Shown here: piece by piece, positions 28,512 through 37,228 of the stretch
Numbering within the stretch: position 1 is the first letter of the stretch
How the letters are laid out: each line of letters begins with the position of its first letter
Origin: Paenibacillus massiliensis 2301065 = DSM 16942
Lineage (GTDB): Bacteria > Bacillota > Bacilli > Paenibacillales > Paenibacillaceae
Direction: 5' to 3'
DNA length: 64,000 nucleotides
Assembly (NCBI RefSeq): GCF_000377505.1
Contig: NZ_KB898201.1
Location: 39,631-103,630 of the forward strand
The notes under the pieces: model-generated
Told to the model about the DNA's origin: nothing
Databases searched by the model: none
Seen by the model: only the letters and a program-made list of their open reading frames with translations
Made by a program: the position numbers and the translations under genes

Positions 28512-29595
28512 AGAGAGCACGATCACACGTGGACAATTATTTTTCATGATTATGAAATTCGAGATTGGGGTCGATATTTTATCCCTCCCTTACCGGATTC
28601 ATCTGATTGCCAAGGGTGGAGGCTGGATATCGGTACTTATAGGCGGAATGCTCATCCAACTCATTATTCTCATGTGCTGGCTGCTGCTCAGGCGTTTTCC
28701 CACCTCCTCCATTTATCAGATTATGATGCGGATTACCGGGCGCTGGATCGGAGCCATCCTGATTATCGCTTATGCTGCGTACTATCTGCTTATGGGTACC
28801 TCTGTCCTAGTGAACGCTTATGACGTCATCAATCGTTGGATGCTGCAGAACACGCCGCGCTGGGCGATATTGGTTCTGTTTATGTTCAGCAGCATATACC
28901 TGGTCCGCCAAAATCTAAGGACGATCGCACGCGTGCTGGTGCTGATCTCCTTTCTGATCGCTCCCATGATGCTGTTGATCAGCTATGGGATTATGCAGAC
29001 CAATCTACTTTACTTGCTACCCCTGACCGAAGCAGGATGGTCCCAGATCATAAGCGCCTCGACCGAATCGCTAATGGCTATGTTTGGCTTTGAATTCTTT
29101 CTTGTCGTGCTCCCGCTTGTTCAGGGCACCAGCAAAGGCAAGCTCGGAACGATTACTGCAGCCAGTGGATTGGTGTCTCTCCTGTATGGATTCACGGTAT
29201 TCATATGCTCCACTGCCTTCAGCCCGCAGCAGCTTAGCATGATGCCGGAGCCAGTAATCTATCTGCTCCGATCTATTCCACTAGGTACGATGGACCGGGC
29301 AGATTTTTTGTTTCTGCCCATTTGGATCATCTCCATCTTTGGTGCCATCTGCGGCAATTATTATGCAGCTTCGTATGGAATTGCATATTTGTGCAAGCTT
29401 AAAAGCCACAAGAATGTGGTCCCCTTCGTTGTTCTAGCTTCGTGTACCATCGCTTCCCTGCCGCAGCGGCAGGAAGATCTGGAGGCCATTAGCACCATTG
29501 CCAACCAGTCTGCCTATTATTTTCTTATTATTTTGCCGCTGCTGCTGTTAATCCTGTCTTATATTCTCAAGAAAAAGGAGGCGCCACAGACTTGA
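28504..29595 (+). CDS. Spore germination permease, GerB/GerKB family (receptor B subunit)
   Basis: B subunit of the germinant receptor, an integral membrane protein of the amino acid-polyamine-organocation superfamily, 363 residues with about ten predicted membrane segments. The N-terminus carries the usual family pattern of a GQLFFMIMKFEIG-like first helix. GTG at 28504 is chosen because AGGAG lies upstream, the start overlaps the A-subunit stop (out of frame) and the resulting length fits the family. The frame is open for about 34 codons further upstream, but those codons overlap gerA and would add an atypical hydrophilic extension. The stop overlaps the start of the C subunit. The family is thought to bind germinant through this subunit. 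Confidence 0.94.
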   Translation: MNKESTITRGQLFFMIMKFEIGVDILSLPYRIHLIAKGGGWISVLIGGMLIQLIILMCWLLLRRFPTSSIYQIMMRITGRWIGAILIIAYAAYYLLMGTSVLVNAYDVINRWMLQNTPRWAILVLFMFSSIYLVRQNLRTIARVLVLISFLIAPMMLLISYGIMQTNLLYLLPLTEAGWSQIISASTESLMAMFGFEFFLVVLPLVQGTSKGKLGTITAASGLVSLLYGFTVFICSTAFSPQQLSMMPEPVIYLLRSIPLGTMDRADFLFLPIWIISIFGAICGNYYAASYGIAYLCKLKSHKNVVPFVVLASCTIASLPQRQEDLEAISTIANQSAYYFLIILPLLLLILSYILKKKEAPQT

Positions 29596-30713
29596 ATAAG
29601 ATGCGAAGCTCATTTGCTATATTGGCCCTGCTCATCTGTACTACAGGCTGTTGGGATCAGGTGAACCTGAGGGATGCACGACTTGCCAATGCGACAGCAT
29701 ACGATCTGACTCCGAACGGCAAGATCAAGCAGACTCTGGAAATTGTCAATGACTTCGATAACAATCAGGAAAGTGGCGCCAATGAAGTTCATTCAGGCAT
29801 AGGAAGAAGCATCCGGCAGAGCACCGATCAGATTCGAAGCAAAGTGAGCGGAGATATACGTTATTACAAATATGGAGTGATCCTGTACGGTAAGGAGCTG
29901 GCAGTCAGGGATATCTATCCTTATATGGATGTGCTGTATCGTGAGCCTGACTATCCAACCTCACACGTCAAAATTGCTATTGTGGATGGAGAGGCGGGAG
30001 AGCTACTGCAGGAAGGAAAAGTCGGCAATCTGTTAGTGGGGGAATTTTTAAGCAAAAAGATCAGAAGTCTGGAGGAAATGTGTGTGTTCCCCGACATGAC
30101 GCTGGAGACTCTGCTCCCTCCAATGCTTGACCCTGGACAGGACTTCGTGCTGCCCTATTTGACCAAGCAGGATAAAGACATCGTTGCACAAGGAATCGCC
30201 TTATTCAATGGACAAAAATTCACGGGTACACTGAGTCGAGAGCAAAGCAGCCTGTACGTCATCATGAGTGGGAAATGGAAAAAAGCAGCGCGCTTCATCA
30301 AAAAGGTTAACCCGGGACCTGCCGATGATCCCGAGAATTATATTACCTATGAGGCAGTAACACGAAGCATTAAGCGTAAGCTTGTAGTCAAGGTTCTCAG
30401 GGATGGGCAGATTGATGTGTACTTGCGAATCAAGCTCCCCATTACTGTCGTGGAGTATGCTTCCAATCATTTGCATAAGAAGGAGACACAGCAGCGCCTG
30501 AATCGGGAACTCACCGATCAGATGACCGAGGACGCAGAGCGCATTATCCAACAGCTACAAGACAGTAGATGCGACGCCTTCGGCATCGGCAGACAACTCA
30601 TCGCCCATCACCCTGCCTTGTGGAACGAGCTTGATTGGGACAAAGATTACCCAGAGGTTCGCTTTCATCCCCAAGTGCAGGTAACCATCGTAGGTAGTGG
30701 TGTACTTAACTAG
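29592..30713 (+). CDS. Spore germination lipoprotein, GerC/GerKC family (receptor C subunit)
   Basis: C subunit of the germinant receptor, 373 residues, lipid-anchored on the outer face of the spore inner membrane. The N-terminal signal peptide ends in a lipobox (ICTTGC), and the WDQ that follows the modified Cys is typical of GerC proteins. TTG at 29592 overlaps the gerB stop and has AGGAGG about ten bases upstream; ATG at 29601 is too far from that site. The body has the family's mixed alpha/beta character and no membrane segment after the signal. Last gene of the operon, followed by a nested hairpin and a convergent MFS gene. Confidence 0.94.
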   Translation: MNKMRSSFAILALLICTTGCWDQVNLRDARLANATAYDLTPNGKIKQTLEIVNDFDNNQESGANEVHSGIGRSIRQSTDQIRSKVSGDIRYYKYGVILYGKELAVRDIYPYMDVLYREPDYPTSHVKIAIVDGEAGELLQEGKVGNLLVGEFLSKKIRSLEEMCVFPDMTLETLLPPMLDPGQDFVLPYLTKQDKDIVAQGIALFNGQKFTGTLSREQSSLYVIMSGKWKKAARFIKKVNPGPADDPENYITYEAVTRSIKRKLVVKVLRDGQIDVYLRIKLPITVVEYASNHLHKKETQQRLNRELTDQMTEDAERIIQQLQDSRCDAFGIGRQLIAHHPALWNELDWDKDYPEVRFHPQVQVTIVGSGVLN

Positions 30714-30751
30714 CGCCTTGACCCGATCAAATGTGAGCCTAGAGCCGCTAC

Positions 30752-30867
30752 AAGCGGGGAGTCCTGTCGACCACTGTTAAGCTTGCTGTTCTTTTGAAGG
30801 CATATTATAAGCAGATGAACAGCAAGCTTAAAGGCGGACACTTCGTTTCTCTAGGACCTCCCCGCTT
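30752..30867. terminator. Nested inverted repeat between convergent ger operon and MFS gene
   Basis: Inner arms of 15 bases, perfect, at 30777-30791 and 30817-30831 (TTAAGCTTGCTGTTC) enclose a 25-base loop. Outer arms at 30752-30765 and 30853-30867 (AAGCGGGGAG core) pair with a single bulge. The pair of stems lies between converging genes, where a bidirectional terminator is expected, but neither strand has a strong U run next to a stem. A small non-coding mobile element is an alternative. Confidence 0.5.
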
Positions 30868-30915
30868 TCCGCTAACTACTCTACCGCATAATTCCAATCT
30901 GGAATCAGATTCCGC

Positions 30916-32121
30916 TTATGATTCGCTCCTCGGAACGGCGAGCTTCAGACGAGCTGTGAAAAAGATACATGCGATCGTAAGCGTGGCAGCAATAAAGTAT
31001 GCTCCAAACAGCTCCACCTGGTGCACAATGAACCCCGAGCTCGCACTGCCTAATAGAAGCCCACCCATCATGAGAGGCAGTATGACGCCATTGGTTCTTC
31101 CGATATATTCCTCCCTGATTTCCTTGATCATCATGGCACTGAATACGACTTGGAAGAAAGCTGTTGTGATCCCGGACAATACTCGTGCACTGGCAGTGAG
31201 CATAGGCCACACCGACAATACTTCAATTAAGGTTATCACACCCCAGATCAGCATGGTCCCTGTAATGATGGCCCGTCTGTAACGGTTCATCCAAGTGGCA
31301 AGCAAGGCGGCAAGTCCTCCACCGACCAGCATTCCCACCCCTTCAGCGGCAGCGAACCATTGTACATACTCCTTGGGCAAGCCCAAGCGCTCCATCGTGA
31401 CAAAGACATCCAGAGGCATCGTAATGCCCATAGCTAGTCCCGTAATGAGGAACATCACAGCGATTAACCTCAGATTGGATTGTCCCATGACGTATTGCAG
31501 TCCAGCCTTGATATCTTGTATAGGGGAAGGACGTTCGGCAGACTTCTCCCGACTTGAAGCAGGCAAGAAGAGCTGGACGATGGCTGCCGTGGCAAAGATA
31601 CCAAATAGCGCCACCATAGAGACCTCAATACCAAGCTGAGTATATACGAGCGTGCCCAGCATCGGTCCGAAGATGGTGAATATGGCCATTAGACTTTGAT
31701 TGATGCCAATAGCCGTCCCTACCTGATCCATTGGAATGTGCCTGCGGAACAGAACGGCTGACGAAGGCTGGGAAAATTGACTCACAATCGCGGAGATGAC
31801 TGTAGCCGCAAAAACAGCCTGCCATACACCAAGCGATATGAGAAGCAGGATGATGAGTATCGACAATGCACTTAATGTATCGCCTATAACCACTGTTCGC
31901 TTGGGATTCCACCGATCTGCAAAGGTGCCGCCAATCAGCGAGAATACAAAAATAGGCAAGTATTCCATGGCTGTAAGCATGGACACGGCTGTCGGATTGT
32001 TATGGGTCTGCTCCATAATATAGAATAGCAAGGCCATGTTTCGTATCCATATTCCCATTTGCTGAAGTAAATCTGCAAACAGGACGATCACGAAGACTCT
32101 ATTGTGCAAAAGGGATTTCAT
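30916..32121 (-). CDS. MFS transporter, 12-helix drug efflux type (DHA3/MefA-like)
   Basis: Cytoplasmic-membrane major facilitator of 401 residues with about 12 hydrophobic segments. The loop between helices 2 and 3 has GGTFADRWNPKRT, matching the MFS signature G-x-x-x-D-R-x-x-R/K. Overall it resembles the macrolide/peptide-type DHA3 proton antiporters. ATG at 32121 is preceded by GAGGAGG. It follows a second MFS gene by 62 bases in the same direction, so the pair is probably co-transcribed from the MerR-type promoter at 33.75 kb. Substrate unknown; export of a product of the neighbouring clusters is possible but not shown. Confidence 0.9.
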   Translation of the reverse strand: MKSLLHNRVFVIVLFADLLQQMGIWIRNMALLFYIMEQTHNNPTAVSMLTAMEYLPIFVFSLIGGTFADRWNPKRTVVIGDTLSALSILIILLLISLGVWQAVFAATVISAIVSQFSQPSSAVLFRRHIPMDQVGTAIGINQSLMAIFTIFGPMLGTLVYTQLGIEVSMVALFGIFATAAIVQLFLPASSREKSAERPSPIQDIKAGLQYVMGQSNLRLIAVMFLITGLAMGITMPLDVFVTMERLGLPKEYVQWFAAAEGVGMLVGGGLAALLATWMNRYRRAIITGTMLIWGVITLIEVLSVWPMLTASARVLSGITTAFFQVVFSAMMIKEIREEYIGRTNGVILPLMMGGLLLGSASSGFIVHQVELFGAYFIAATLTIACIFFTARLKLAVPRSES

Positions 32122-32183
32122 GCTTCCTCCTCAATATCTGGGCATCTGCCCAAGCTCATTTGAAATACAATGAACTAGTAAAA

Positions 32184-33695
32184 TTAGTAAAGCTGCTGTG
32201 AATTAGAGGAGCTACTGCGCTTCGAGCGAGCCCTTGCTATATCTACTACCAGAGAAGCAGCTAGCAGAAACACTGTGATTCCTGCAAAGACGACCATGAA
32301 TGATTCATTAAAAGCCGTATGAGCAGCCGCTGTTAATGCCTCTGATGCCGCTGCAGGCAATGATTCAGACACCAGCTTGGCTTCATCCAGGCTATCCTTC
32401 ACGATGCCTGGCAGATTCAGTCCCGCAGGGATCTGAAGAGATAACGTGTAGATCAGACCCGACAAGCTTCCAATGATCGCAATGCCAGAGGCTCCTCCCA
32501 GTTCAAAGGCTACCTCCTCTATTGAAGCTGCCATGCCTGCCTTATGGGCGGGCGCATAGGTCATAATCGAATGAGAAGCAGCTGTCATCGCTGCGCCCAA
32601 GCCCGCGCCAAGCAGTGTCAGACCAAGTAACTGTCCAAGCATGCCTCCTTGCAATTGTAGCAGATAGATAGCTGTACCCGCACCTGCAACCAGCAGTGTT
32701 ATACTCTTGATTCTCAGCACATCATACCGATGCAATATGGCTCCTGTTACCGGACCGGAAGCCAGCGCAGCAATGGGAATGCACAGCGTATATACTCCTG
32801 CTTGGAGCGGAGTCATGCCCTCCACAAGTTGAAGTCTTTGGGTGATTAAATACTGAATGCCCAGCTGTGAGAAAGCCGCCACCACTGCTGTAACGAATCC
32901 GACAGAGAAGCGAAGCGTTCTGAAGAGCGACAGATCAATTAAAGGATGTGGATTTCTGAGTTGACGGCGGATAAAGATTACCATGGCGACAATCCCAACC
33001 AAGAAGCTAACTCCTGCCAGCAACATGGAGCCATCGCGCCGGGTGATCTCTTTAATGGCATACACCAAGGTCACCAAGGCGATCATGATCTGCACAGAAC
33101 TGACCAAATCCCAGCTCTTGTCCGGATTTCCTGGATGGACCGGGATATAGAGCAACGTAAGTAGCAGGGCCAGCACCACAATCGGTATATTAACCAGAAA
33201 GACAGAGCCCCACCAAAAATGCTCCAGCAAAAGTCCACCTACGATTGGCCCGAGTCCCGCGCCACCAGCGGATACGGAGCCCCATACTCCAAGTGCAAGT
33301 CCCAGTTCGCGTGGCTCCGAGAAGGTAATTCGAATAATCGACAATGTAGCTGGCATCATCATGGACGCTCCGACGGCAAGCAAGACTCTCGCAGCCACCA
33401 GCACAAGCGGGCTAGGGGCAAAGGCGGCGACAATCGAGGCCAGACCAAAGACAATCAGACCTCCAGTAAAAATAAATCTATAGCCTAGACGATCTCCAAG
33501 CGTGCCCATAGCAGGCAGCAAGCCAGCCATGACCAATGAATAGCCGTTCAGAATCCATAGCTTCTCCGATGCAGAGGCACCAAGATCATGGGTAAGACTC
33601 GGTAATGCCGTATAGAGAATGGTCATATCCATCACGATCAGCAAAAGTGCGCTGGAGACAACCCCTAGAACCACCCAGCGTTTGAAAGTAGACAT
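32184..33695 (-). CDS. MFS transporter, 14-helix multidrug efflux type (DHA2, EmrB/QacA)
   Basis: Membrane protein of 503 residues with about 14 hydrophobic segments, the size of DHA2 multidrug:H+ antiporters. Family signs include the acidic residues in helix 1 (IVMDMTILYTALP), GDRLGYR in the first loop and a motif-C-like Gly/Pro stretch in helix 5 (GAGLGPIVGG). ATG at 33695 has AAGGAGGAG eight bases upstream. It is first of a two-MFS operon and divergent from a BmrR/BltR-like MerR regulator, the standard layout for drug-induced efflux. The tail after the last helix is Ser/Arg-rich. Confidence 0.93.
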   Translation of the reverse strand: MSTFKRWVVLGVVSSALLLIVMDMTILYTALPSLTHDLGASASEKLWILNGYSLVMAGLLPAMGTLGDRLGYRFIFTGGLIVFGLASIVAAFAPSPLVLVAARVLLAVGASMMMPATLSIIRITFSEPRELGLALGVWGSVSAGGAGLGPIVGGLLLEHFWWGSVFLVNIPIVVLALLLTLLYIPVHPGNPDKSWDLVSSVQIMIALVTLVYAIKEITRRDGSMLLAGVSFLVGIVAMVIFIRRQLRNPHPLIDLSLFRTLRFSVGFVTAVVAAFSQLGIQYLITQRLQLVEGMTPLQAGVYTLCIPIAALASGPVTGAILHRYDVLRIKSITLLVAGAGTAIYLLQLQGGMLGQLLGLTLLGAGLGAAMTAASHSIMTYAPAHKAGMAASIEEVAFELGGASGIAIIGSLSGLIYTLSLQIPAGLNLPGIVKDSLDEAKLVSESLPAAASEALTAAAHTAFNESFMVVFAGITVFLLAASLVVDIARARSKRSSSSNSQQLY

Positions 33696-33744
33696 GTGTT
33701 AAGCTCCTCCTTGCAGGACTAAGAATAAAAATGTGTATAGAAAA

Positions 33745-33775
33745 AACCTAAACTATCGGGTAACCCTATAGTCAA
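33745..33775 (-). promoter_or_regulatory. MerR-type promoter/operator of the MFS pair, 19-bp spacer
   Basis: On the minus strand TTGACT (33775-33770) and TAGGTT (33750-33745) are separated by 19 bases. The spacer is centred on a dyad, CTATAGGGT-T-ACCCGATAG, with one mismatch between arms. A 19-base spacer with a central dyad is the hallmark of promoters remodelled by MerR-family activators. The divergent gene at 33891 encodes such a protein, so drug-responsive activation of the efflux pair is likely. Confidence 0.75.
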
Positions 33776-33808
33776 GTAGTATTTCATCATTTACAATAAC
33801 CATAGCCA

Positions 33809-33877
33809 GATGAATATTCCCCTTTGCTTATGATGAATATTCCCCATTGCTTATGATGAACATTTCCCTTTATTTAT
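33809..33877 (+). repeat. Three 23-base tandem repeats ahead of the MerR gene
   Basis: Units start at 33809, 33832 and 33855. The first two differ by one base and the third by several; each begins GATGAA and contains a TTCCC core. The last unit abuts the GGAGG ribosome site of the regulator, so the array lies in its 5' leader or promoter. No spacers exist, so it is not a CRISPR. Confidence 0.8.
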
Positions 33878-33890
33878 GGAGGATTAACAC

Positions 33891-34709
33891 GTGTCTGACA
33901 TTCAAAAGCAATACTTCACCACCAGTGAATTGGCCAAAGCTACAGGCATCACCAAACATACGTTGTTCCACTATGACGAGATCGGATTACTCAAGCCAGA
34001 ATTCGTCAATGAGAAAGGCTACCGTTACTACTCCTTCTATCATTGCTACGCACTGGATATTATCCATGTCCTTAAGAAAGCAGGAAGCTCACTGCAGGAA
34101 ATCAAGGAATTCATGCAAAATCAGAATGCGGCGCTGTTCGTGAATCTGATCCAGCAGAAGCAGCAGGAATTGGAGCTGGAGCAGTTAAGATTGAAGCGGA
34201 TGCAGACCTTCCTGAGCGGTGCGCTTGAAATGATAGAAGTGGCCCACAATGATCCCCGCTCGGCTCCACTGCTGGAGACCTGCGAGGCGGAGTACTTCAT
34301 CAGCACGAAGCTCAGCGGACTTATGGATGATAAGGAATTCGTAGTCAAGCTGACTGAGCACCGGGATTATTGTGAAAAGCACTTCATATTACACGAATTT
34401 CCGCTCAATACGATTATTGACAAAGTGAACTTCGAGGCAGGCCAATACTATCCCGATTACGTTGCCAATAAGCTCAGCATGCCGATGGCTGGAGATAAAG
34501 TGCTCGTCAAGCCTGAAGGAATGTATGCCGTCATGGATCATAGAGGCTCCTATGAGACCATGCCGCACACCTATGCTATTTTAAAAGATTTCATACTGAG
34601 CAAAGGTCTGAGCATTAGTGGAAATGTATATGAGACGGAGTTACTGAACTATCTTGCGGAGAAAAATCCTGACCAGTTCATCATACGGATCTCGGTAGGG
34701 GTGTCGTGA
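33891..34709 (+). CDS. MerR-family transcriptional activator with GyrI-like effector domain (BmrR/BltR type)
   Basis: Regulator of 272 residues. Residues 7-75 form the MerR winged helix-turn-helix (YFTTSELAKATGITKHTLFHYDE region). Residues 80-120 are a Gln/Glu/Leu-rich dimerisation helix, and residues 125-270 a GyrI-like effector pocket that in BmrR/BltR binds cationic drugs. GTG at 33891 has GGAGG eight bases upstream. It is divergent from the MFS pair and should act at the 19-bp-spacer promoter at 33745-33775. It may also control itself through the tandem-repeat region directly in front of its start. The inducer cannot be predicted. Confidence 0.92.
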   Translation: MSDIQKQYFTTSELAKATGITKHTLFHYDEIGLLKPEFVNEKGYRYYSFYHCYALDIIHVLKKAGSSLQEIKEFMQNQNAALFVNLIQQKQQELELEQLRLKRMQTFLSGALEMIEVAHNDPRSAPLLETCEAEYFISTKLSGLMDDKEFVVKLTEHRDYCEKHFILHEFPLNTIIDKVNFEAGQYYPDYVANKLSMPMAGDKVLVKPEGMYAVMDHRGSYETMPHTYAILKDFILSKGLSISGNVYETELLNYLAEKNPDQFIIRISVGVS

Positions 34710-34760
34710 ACTCGTATATTCCTGATCCTTGTGCCTACTGATTTGATCACAATTGGCAAA

Positions 34761-34812
34761 ACCCAAAAAGGGCAGCACCCTCCTGTTCGAGAGTCGCTGC
34801 CCTTCATTTTCA
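34761..34812. terminator. Bidirectional Rho-independent terminator
   Basis: AGGGCAGC (34769-34776) pairs with GCTGCCCT (34796-34803). An A run precedes and T-rich sequence follows, so it can serve both the plus-strand MerR gene and the convergent anti-sigma gene. Confidence 0.7.
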
Positions 34813-34830
34813 AAACTACCTGTTACCCAG

Positions 34831-36474
34831 CTATTCTGTAAGCTGAATCCGCAGTTGTTCACCCTTCTTCACGGTCGTATAGTTCCACACGTAGAGATTG
34901 AGATCCGTACCCGTAAAATGATCAAACACATCTACATGCTTGGAGTCCAAGCCACTGCTGAATTGCGGCATGGAGTACTGCTTCTCCCCACCTTGGAGAT
35001 AGTAAGTCTGGTTCACCTCTCCAAAGTCCGCACTCGTGCTGTACGACTCGACGTATAGATTGCCATCCTTCGTGTAATAAGTCCAGTTAATTGGATAGCC
35101 CTCATAGTCTGTGCGAATGGTCTGCGGCTGTGAGGATATGTTGGTCAAGTGAACAGAAGTGCTGCCACCGGCGTGCTCATCCATCCGATCCTTGGCAATG
35201 AGGACGACAGGCTGGGCAGTGACTGTGCTCGGGTTCAGAACGGCCGATTTCACTGGTTCGAATCGTATTTCTGTCTGGTGTGGGTCATGCTCGCCCTCAA
35301 GCTGAATCCTGCCATTCATCAGCTGCCCTGCGGCCTCTAACTGGAAATTCTGATAAGGAATCCGCAGGTTCTCCTCAGCATGCTTTAGCGTCACCCGAAT
35401 CTGGGTAGGCGTCACGATCATCTCGCTTATGCTGGCGTCACCAGCTACTGTGGACAGTGGAATATCCAATTGCTGCTTGTAGGTGCTTTTCTCCATTTGG
35501 TCGCGTGACAGAGAGAGGTTCAACTTCCACTCCCCTTCTGTACGTGCTTTTACATGAGTGTAGGCCAAAGTAAATCGTTCGCCCTTATCCAGCAATTCCT
35601 GCTCATCGAATAGCTGCCGGCTTGAATAGGCCCCTGTCGCTCCTGCTGTACCATACTCTGGAGCTTGTGCCTCATGTAGCAATACATTGTCTCGATTATA
35701 GACGCGAATTCTTGCCCAGGTGTCCTCCTGTACCTCTTGATCAGTGAAGCTTACTGCTGAATTGATACGGATATAATCGGACGACGCCGGAAAGGACTGG
35801 AGTGTGACCGATTGAATACCGTCCTGCTGAATTTCGAATTTCTGTGTCTCCTTATCATTCGGATTCCATGGAATTTCCTGCTCTCGGTCCTCAAGATACC
35901 GAACGTTCGTGATGGCAAATTGCAGCTCCATCTGGTCCGCTTGCATGACCCAATTCGATTCGAAATAGCCTTGATAGACGCCTAGCTCATCATTCCACTG
36001 TTGGACATATCTACCTTCCAGCGGTGAACCTTCGCTATCCTTGAGCACAATCTGATCATATCGGATCTCCTGACCATCTGTTGCTATACCTGGTCTGACT
36101 GTATATAGAAGCACTGTACGATTCTCATCAATAAAGGCCGTATGGACCGTCAGTGTAACCCCATCGGCGGTTACGCTCTGTTCGATGGGCTGTCCATAGC
36201 CAGCCTGCAGCGCCATCTGAATGCCAGGCTTACTTGAAAGTAGTTGGCTCCAGTCGTATTGTATCGCAGCATAGACTGGAGTGGCCATCAGAGCAACAGT
36301 TAGTCCTGCTGCTATGGCTGTCTTCTTTTGTCTATACCATCGAGGAGCGGGCACGACCTCCTCTTCCATTCTCAGCTCATCCCTCTGGATGCTCGTCCAC
36401 AGTCGGTCGAAATCAGGGTAACGCACACCTTCATCGTTCATATGCTCTTGAACCTTGTTCTCAATGGAGTTCAA
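34831..36474 (-). CDS. DUF4179 membrane protein, probable anti-sigma factor
   Basis: Protein of 547 residues: a short cytoplasmic N-terminus (about 48 residues, acidic), one membrane segment near 49-68 (IAAGLTVALMATPVYAA), then a large extracytoplasmic region rich in beta-type sequence. The DUF4179-type block occupies roughly residues 55-160. TTG at 36474 is used because GGGGAG lies about nine bases upstream and the start overlaps the sigma gene stop by 14 bases, giving tight translational coupling. That pairing is the basis for calling it the anti-sigma partner of the ECF factor upstream; DUF4179 proteins are often found in this position. The signal it senses is unknown. Confidence 0.85.
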   Translation of the reverse strand: MNSIENKVQEHMNDEGVRYPDFDRLWTSIQRDELRMEEEVVPAPRWYRQKKTAIAAGLTVALMATPVYAAIQYDWSQLLSSKPGIQMALQAGYGQPIEQSVTADGVTLTVHTAFIDENRTVLLYTVRPGIATDGQEIRYDQIVLKDSEGSPLEGRYVQQWNDELGVYQGYFESNWVMQADQMELQFAITNVRYLEDREQEIPWNPNDKETQKFEIQQDGIQSVTLQSFPASSDYIRINSAVSFTDQEVQEDTWARIRVYNRDNVLLHEAQAPEYGTAGATGAYSSRQLFDEQELLDKGERFTLAYTHVKARTEGEWKLNLSLSRDQMEKSTYKQQLDIPLSTVAGDASISEMIVTPTQIRVTLKHAEENLRIPYQNFQLEAAGQLMNGRIQLEGEHDPHQTEIRFEPVKSAVLNPSTVTAQPVVLIAKDRMDEHAGGSTSVHLTNISSQPQTIRTDYEGYPINWTYYTKDGNLYVESYSTSADFGEVNQTYYLQGGEKQYSMPQFSSGLDSKHVDVFDHFTGTDLNLYVWNYTTVKKGEQLRIQLTE

Positions 36475-36994
36475 ATCCGTTCTCTCCCCTCACGCCAAAT
36501 GTATTCTGGTGCTCCAGCTTCCGCCTTAGTATCTTCAATGCTTTGTGTATTCTCGAACGCACGGTTCCTTCCGGAATATTCAGAATCTGTGCAATCTCAG
36601 GTACGGACAGATCGCCGATATATCGCAAGGTCAACACGCTGATCTGTTTGTCCGGCAGCTTATGCAGCATTTCCTCCATTTCAGCAAAGGAAGCCCTGGC
36701 TATAGCAATGCTATCTACCGATCTCTTGAAAAGCGCTTCCTGGTCATGAAGAACTTGAAGTTGCTCCTGCTTGCGTGTCTTCGTCTTATTTCTCTTGATC
36801 ACATTCAGGCACTGATTCATCGCTATCCGCATAATCCAGGCCCGTAGATGTTGCACCTTGGACCAATCCTGCCGAAATACGGTTACGAATACATCATGGC
36901 ATGCATCCTCTGCATCCTGACTGTTCTTAAGCATGTAGAGGCAGGTGCGGTAGACTTCTTTATTGTAAGTATTAAATAGTTCATGCTCGGTCAC
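36461..36994 (-). CDS. ECF-type RNA polymerase sigma factor
   Basis: Sigma-70 family factor of 177 residues with only regions 2 and 4. Region 2 includes the DAEDACHDVFVTVF stretch near 28-45, and region 4 has a helix-turn-helix (LSVPEIAQILNIPEGTVRSR) near 125-150. GTG at 36994 lies about eight bases after AAGGAG; the longer frame would start inside that ribosome site. It is co-transcribed with and overlaps the DUF4179 gene. A TATAAT box on the minus strand at 37028-37023 could be its promoter, but no clear -35 was seen. The target regulon is not visible; no matching promoter was identified in the window. Confidence 0.93.
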   Translation of the reverse strand: MTEHELFNTYNKEVYRTCLYMLKNSQDAEDACHDVFVTVFRQDWSKVQHLRAWIMRIAMNQCLNVIKRNKTKTRKQEQLQVLHDQEALFKRSVDSIAIARASFAEMEEMLHKLPDKQISVLTLRYIGDLSVPEIAQILNIPEGTVRSRIHKALKILRRKLEHQNTFGVRGENGFELH

Positions 36995-37072
36995 CCCCGG
37001 CACTCCTTTCTTGTTGGACTATATTATAGACAAGTCAGCGGTCGAAATGATTCATTTTTTTTTTGAGCAGAA

Positions 37073-37105
37073 CAAAAATGCCCGCCATATTAGCATGGCG
37101 AGCAT
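37073..37105 (-). terminator. Rho-independent terminator after the GH4 gene
   Basis: Arms of 11 bases at 37078-37088 and 37095-37105 (ATGCCCGCCAT and ATGGCGAGCAT, one mismatch). On the minus strand the stem is followed by TTTTTG. It lies about 125 bases after the glycosidase stop and upstream of the sigma gene. Confidence 0.7.
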
Positions 37106-37228
37106 TCTTTGAGCAAGCTGACTGGGGGCGGTTTAACAGACCTCACTCTTTTGTTGCTTTGTTACTTGGTGCAGGATGTTATTTGATACATTTTGTTTAT
37201 GAATGCATTTTGTTTCTTATGCAACTTG

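Noticed and set aside
30916..33695. MFS pair as dedicated exporter of the iturin-like product
   Set aside because: Possible, but they belong to a separate MerR-controlled unit beyond the ger operon; nothing ties them to the cluster.
33809..33877. CRISPR array
   Set aside because: The 23-base repeats are directly adjacent, with no spacers, and no cas gene is present.
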